A program made the position numbers and the translations under genes. From positions 6,014,001-6,078,000 of the forward strand of contig NZ_CP108776.1 in assembly GCF_045207785.1 (NCBI RefSeq): 64,000 nucleotides of DNA, given 5' to 3'. Shown here in pieces: positions 60,370 through 64,000 of this stretch. The notes below the pieces were generated by a model that saw nothing but the letters and a program-made list of their open reading frames with translations, searched no databases and had not been told where the DNA came from. Origin of the DNA: Embleya sp045207785 (GTDB lineage: Bacteria > Actinomycetota > Actinomycetes > Streptomycetales > Streptomycetaceae). How positions within the stretch are numbered: the stretch's first letter is position 1; every line of letters starts with the position of its first letter.

Positions 60370-61292
60370 CCGGCGCAGTCACCGTCAAGAAGATCGGCTT
60401 CATCGGCCTCGGCATCATGGGCGGGCCGATGGCCGCGCACCTGGTCGCGGCCGGCCACGAGGTCACCGGGTTCAACCTGGAACGCGCCGCCGTCGACCGG
60501 CTGATCGCGGCCGGCGGCAAGGGCGCCGAGAGTGTCCACGAGGCCGTGCGCGACGCGGACGTCGTGATCACGATGGTCCCGGCCGACCCGCACGTCGAGA
60601 AGGTCATGTACGGCGACGGCGGCGTGCTGGGCAGCGTCAAGCCCGGCACGCTCGTGATCGACATGAGCTCGATCAAGCCCAGCACGTCGATCGCGGTCGC
60701 CCAGGCCGGCGCCGAGCACAAGCTGCGCGTCCTGGACGCGCCGGTGAGCGGTGGCGAGGCCGGCGCGATCGAGGCGGTGCTGTCGATCATGGTCGGCGGC
60801 GAGGCGGCCGACTTCGCCGCCGCGCTGCCGCTGTTCGAGGCGCTGGGCAAGACGATCGTGCACGTCGGCCCGCACGGCGCCGGCCAGACCGTCAAGGCCG
60901 CGAACCAGCTGATCGTCGCGGGCAACATCCAACTCGTCGCCGAGGCACTGCTGTTCCTGGAGCGCGCGGGCGTGGACACCGAGGCGGGCCTGACGGTCCT
61001 CGCCGGCGGTCTCGCCGGCAGCACGGTCATGGACCGCAAGGGCCGGGTCATGCGCGACCGCGACTTCAAGCCCGGGTTCCGGATCGACCTGCACCACAAG
61101 GACATGGGCATCGTCACCGAGTCGGCCCGCGAGTTCGACCTCGTGCTGCCGCTCGCCGGCCTCACCGCCCAGCTGGTCGCGTCGCTGCGGGCCCAGGGCG
61201 GCGGCGGTCTCGACCACTCCGGCCTGCTGCTCGGCCTCGAACGGCTCAACGGCGGCCCCCAGGACAGTAGTTCGAAGCAGGGAGACAACTGA
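60366..61292 (+). CDS. glxR: 2-hydroxy-3-oxopropionate (tartronate semialdehyde) reductase
   Basis: 308 residues of the beta-hydroxyacid dehydrogenase family: NAD(P) motif GFIGLGIMGGPMAAHL, DAPVSGGEAGAIE, the catalytic Lys in GAGQTVKAANQLIVAGN and the C-terminal FRIDLHHKDMGI. It reduces tartronate semialdehyde to D-glycerate. ATG 60366 overlaps the hyi stop codon (ATGA). The next gene, gcl, begins inside its stop (TGATG). Confidence 0.94.
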   Translation: MTGAVTVKKIGFIGLGIMGGPMAAHLVAAGHEVTGFNLERAAVDRLIAAGGKGAESVHEAVRDADVVITMVPADPHVEKVMYGDGGVLGSVKPGTLVIDMSSIKPSTSIAVAQAGAEHKLRVLDAPVSGGEAGAIEAVLSIMVGGEAADFAAALPLFEALGKTIVHVGPHGAGQTVKAANQLIVAGNIQLVAEALLFLERAGVDTEAGLTVLAGGLAGSTVMDRKGRVMRDRDFKPGFRIDLHHKDMGIVTESAREFDLVLPLAGLTAQLVASLRAQGGGGLDHSGLLLGLERLNGGPQDSSSKQGDN

Positions 61293-63013
61293 TGGCACCC
61301 CGTCGAGTTCCGGTCATGAACGCCGTCGTGGAGGTGCTCAGGTCCGAAGGCGTCGACACCGCGTTCGGCTGCCCCGGCGCGGCGATCCTCCCGCTGTACC
61401 AGGCCATGGAGGACGTCGGCGGCATCGAGCACCTGATCGTCCGTCACGAAGAGGGCGCGACCCACATGGCCGACGGCTGGGCGCGCACGAACGGCGGTGT
61501 CGGCGTCGCGATCGGCACGTCCGGTCCGGCCGGCACCAACATGATCACCGGCCTGTACACCGCCCTCGCCGACTCGATCCCGATCGTCTGCGTCACCGGC
61601 CAGGCCGTCTCCAGCAAGCTGCACCAGGAGGCGTTCCAGGCGGTCGACATCGTCGAGATCTCCAAGCCGGTGACCAAGTGGTCCGTGCAGGTCAAGGAGG
61701 CCGCGCAGGCCCCCTGGATCTTCCGTGAGGCGTTCCGCCTGGCCCGCTCGGGCCGGCCCGGCCCGGTCCTGATCGACCTGCCGCTGGACGTCCAGAAGCA
61801 GGAGATCTGGTGGGACTCCGAGGTGGACGCCCCGCTGCCGGTCAACGAGGTGTTCCCGCACCAGCCGCGGGTGGACGCGGCCCTGGAGCTGCTGCTGGCC
61901 GCCGAGCGCCCGCTGCTGCTCTCCGGCGGCGGCGTGATCATCGGCGAGGCGCACGAGGAACTCGTCGAACTCGCCGAACTGCTCCAGATCCCGGTGCAGG
62001 TCACCCTCATGGGCAAGGGCTCGATCGACGAGAACCACGCGCTGTACAGCGGCATGACCGGCGTGCAGACCTCGCAGCGCTACGGCAACGCGTCGTTCCT
62101 GGAGTCCGACCTGGTGCTCGCGCTCGGCGCGCGCTTCGGCGACCGGCACACCGGCACGCTCGACGTGTACCGCGGCACCCGCAAGTTCATCCACGTGGAC
62201 ATCGAGCCGACCCAGATCGGCAAGGTCTTCGAGCCGGACCTGGGCATCGTCTCGGACACCCGGCACTTCCTCCAGGCGATCCTGGCCACCGCGAAGGCCC
62301 GCGGCATCCGCCGCGAGGCGGGCGAGTGGGTCGCGCGGATCCAGGAGCTGCGCGCGACGCTGACCCGGCGCGAGGACTTCGACACCGTGCCGATCAAGGC
62401 GCCGCGCGTGTACAAGGAGATCAACGAGGTCTTCGACGCGGACACCTACTTCGTCACCGCGATCGGCCTCTACCAGATCTGGGGCGGCCAGCACCAGAAG
62501 GCGTACAAGCCCCGCCACTACCAGGTCTGCGGCCAGGCCGGCCCGCTCGGCTGGGAGATCCCGGCGGCCATCGGGGTCAAGAAGGCGCTCAAGCACAGCG
62601 ACCCGAACGCCGAGGTGGTCGGCATCGTCGGCGACTACGGCTTCCAATACCTGGTCGAGGAACTCGCGGTCGCGGCGCAGTACAACGTGCCGTTCGTGAT
62701 CATCATGATCAACAACGAGTACCTGGGCCTGATCCGCCAGGCGTCGATCCCGTACGACATGAACTTCCAGGTGGACATCCACTACGACGAGTTCGGTACG
62801 GACAACGTCAAACTGATGGAGGCGTACGGCTGCTCGGGCAAGCGTGTCGTCGAGCCCGACGACATCCGGTCCACGCTCGAATGGGCCCGCAAGGAGGCGC
62901 AGCGCACGTCGCGGCCCGTCCTCGTGGAGATCATGATCGAGCGCGAGGCCAACACGCCGCACGGGCCCGCGATCGACGCGGTCAAGGAGTTCGAGCCGGT
63001 CCCGGTGCCGTAG
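61292..63013 (+). CDS. gcl: Glyoxylate carboligase, variant with the ThDP-activating Glu
   Basis: 573 residues, ThDP enzyme that joins two glyoxylates to tartronate semialdehyde and CO2. Features: FGCPGAAILPLYQAM, IGTSGPAGTNMITGLY, FQAVDIVEISKPVTKW and the ThDP/Mg motif region GDYGFQYLVEELAVAAQYN with NNEYLGLIRQ. E. coli Gcl is known for Val51 in place of the Glu that activates ThDP; here the matching position is Glu53 (RHEEGATHMADG). The operon with hyi and glxR supports the Gcl role, but the residue suggests a distinct subgroup. Confidence 0.9.
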   Translation: MAPRRVPVMNAVVEVLRSEGVDTAFGCPGAAILPLYQAMEDVGGIEHLIVRHEEGATHMADGWARTNGGVGVAIGTSGPAGTNMITGLYTALADSIPIVCVTGQAVSSKLHQEAFQAVDIVEISKPVTKWSVQVKEAAQAPWIFREAFRLARSGRPGPVLIDLPLDVQKQEIWWDSEVDAPLPVNEVFPHQPRVDAALELLLAAERPLLLSGGGVIIGEAHEELVELAELLQIPVQVTLMGKGSIDENHALYSGMTGVQTSQRYGNASFLESDLVLALGARFGDRHTGTLDVYRGTRKFIHVDIEPTQIGKVFEPDLGIVSDTRHFLQAILATAKARGIRREAGEWVARIQELRATLTRREDFDTVPIKAPRVYKEINEVFDADTYFVTAIGLYQIWGGQHQKAYKPRHYQVCGQAGPLGWEIPAAIGVKKALKHSDPNAEVVGIVGDYGFQYLVEELAVAAQYNVPFVIIMINNEYLGLIRQASIPYDMNFQVDIHYDEFGTDNVKLMEAYGCSGKRVVEPDDIRSTLEWARKEAQRTSRPVLVEIMIEREANTPHGPAIDAVKEFEPVPVP

Positions 63014-63289
63014 CCGGCGGGCCGTGCGAACCGCGCCCGCACAGACCGGAGCGGGGCGTGCCGGGTCATCCGGACCGTCTCCCAGGGCCTGCCCCGCTCC
63101 CACGATCCCGCCCGGTGACGCTGATCCCATCCCTGGTGTCGCGCCCGCGTCACCGGGCGGCTTCCACCCCTGTCGGTCTCCCCGAGATCGGCATCCACGT
63201 AGTTGACTGTGCCTCGGCACGGTGCTCGATCGGCGGGCCCGGTACCGCCGAAGCTCCGCCCACGCCCCTTGGACCGAAGGAGAACGCGC

Positions 63290-64000
63290 ATGGGACCAGT
63301 GGTCGTCCTGGCCCCCGACAAGTTCAAGGGGACCCTGACCGCCGTGGAGGCCGCGGCCCGGATCGGTGCCGGGATCCGGCGCGTGTTCCCGGACGCGGAC
63401 GTGCGCGTGCTGCCGATCGCCGACGGCGGCGAGGGCACCGTGGACGCGGCGGTGGCGGCCGGTTTCGCGCGGATTCCGGCCCGGGTCACGGGCCCGACCG
63501 GTCGGCCCGTGGACGCGGCGCTCGCGGTGCGCGGGCACACCGCCGTGGTCGAACTGGCCGAGGCGTCCGGGCTCGCGCTGCTGCCGGAGGGGCCGGCGCC
63601 GCTGACGGCCGACACCACCGGGGTGGGCGAACTGATCGCCCGCGCGCTCGAACTGGGCTGCACCCGGATCGTGCTCGGGCTCGGCGGCAGCGCGTCCACG
63701 GACGGCGGCTCGGGGATGGCCCGGGCGCTGGGCGTGCGGCTGCTCGACGCGGCGGGGCACGACCTGCCGCGGGGCGGGGCCGCGCTGAACCGGCTCGACC
63801 GGATCGAACCGGGCGACCTGGCGGCGCGCCTGGCCGGTGTCGAGGTGGTGATCGCGTCCGACGTGGACAACCCGCTGCTCGGCCCGAAGGGGGCCGCGGA
63901 GGTGTACGGGCCGCAGAAGGGCGCGACGCACGACGACGTGCGCGTGCTCGACGCGGCACTCGCGCGCTGGGCCGAGGTGGTCGCGCCGGACGTCGCCGAC
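63290..64000 (+). CDS. glxK: Glycerate kinase (cut by window end)
   Basis: 237 codons from ATG 63290 (AAGGAG at 63277-63282) to the window edge. N-terminal VVVLAPDKFKGTLTAVEAA, LPIADGGEGTVDAAVAAGF, LGLGGSASTDGGSGMARALG and SDVDNPLLGPKGAAEVYGPQKGA all match the GlxK/GarK glycerate kinase family. It phosphorylates glycerate (usually to 2-phosphoglycerate), finishing the glyoxylate-to-glycolysis route. A 276-bp gap after gcl suggests its own promoter; TTGACT at 63203-63208 is a possible -35. Confidence 0.93.
   Translation, partial: MGPVVVLAPDKFKGTLTAVEAAARIGAGIRRVFPDADVRVLPIADGGEGTVDAAVAAGFARIPARVTGPTGRPVDAALAVRGHTAVVELAEASGLALLPEGPAPLTADTTGVGELIARALELGCTRIVLGLGGSASTDGGSGMARALGVRLLDAAGHDLPRGGAALNRLDRIEPGDLAARLAGVEVVIASDVDNPLLGPKGAAEVYGPQKGATHDDVRVLDAALARWAEVVAPDVAD

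Noticed and set aside
60059..63931. Very long minus-strand open frame (about 1290 codons) opposite hyi, glxR, gcl and glxK
   Set aside because: It is the mirror of real genes caused by codon bias; the plus-strand proteins have clear family motifs.

Overview
The window is very GC-rich with strong third-position G/C bias, many GTG and TTG starts, and two chaplin genes (hydrophobic aerial-hypha coat proteins). With a mycothiol ligase gene, an MsiK-type sugar ATPase and many Streptomyces-type proteins of unknown function, this points to a chromosomal segment of a filamentous actinomycete of the Streptomycetaceae (Streptomyces, Embleya, Kitasatospora or a close relative). No rRNA, tRNA, CRISPR array, insertion sequence or prophage was seen. 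Most genes look like vertically inherited core or near-core genes.

Layout. 1-13.6 kb: the end of a LysR regulator, a P-loop kinase-like protein, a membrane fatty-acid desaturase, an MFS exporter, an orphan oligopeptide-type binding lipoprotein, a baeRF-type protein, a long sortase-anchored chaplin beside a short chaplin, an M20 peptidase, a TIGR04222 membrane protein and a cyclopropane-synthase-like methyltransferase. 13.9-17.6 kb: a minus-strand mycothiol block (histidine phosphatase, DUF3090, a SCO1664-type kinase-fold protein, mshC). 17.7-30.5 kb: CorA, an F420-type oxidoreductase, an aldo/keto reductase, a degenerate RecD-like protein, MsiK, a MOSC protein, a degenerate ADP-ribosylglycohydrolase and a MarR/cupin pair. 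30.9-39.1 kb: a two-component system, a second binding lipoprotein, a deleted M48 protease gene, a PLP trans-sulfuration enzyme divergent from an Lrp regulator, LtrA and an FMN hydroxy-acid oxidase.

39.4-46.4 kb holds a coherent hydroxyproline module. A minus-strand, translationally coupled operon encodes the three subunits of a D-hydroxyproline dehydrogenase type complex, a DapA-family deaminase and a 4-hydroxyproline epimerase, followed by a GntR regulator. A proline-iminopeptidase-type hydrolase is convergent with it. A 10-bp motif lies upstream of both the peptidase and the operon, which suggests joint control of peptide hydrolysis and hydroxyproline breakdown. 46.6-50.5 kb: a 59-residue basic protein, an SDR, a double-TetR protein and moaE/moaA.

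50.7-64 kb is a purine and glyoxylate salvage locus. An IclR regulator is divergent from malate synthase, and 8-oxoguanine deaminase, urate oxidase, hydroxyisourate hydrolase and OHCU decarboxylase form a route to allantoin. Hydroxypyruvate isomerase, tartronate semialdehyde reductase, glyoxylate carboligase and glycerate kinase then take glyoxylate to phosphoglycerate. Three near-identical palindromes (51586, 58534, 59439) mark the three promoter regions and probably define the IclR (AllR-like) regulon. The glyoxylate carboligase carries Glu where the E. coli enzyme has its unusual Val. Two gene remnants (M48 protease with an internal deletion; LysR gene lacking its DNA-binding half) are also described.
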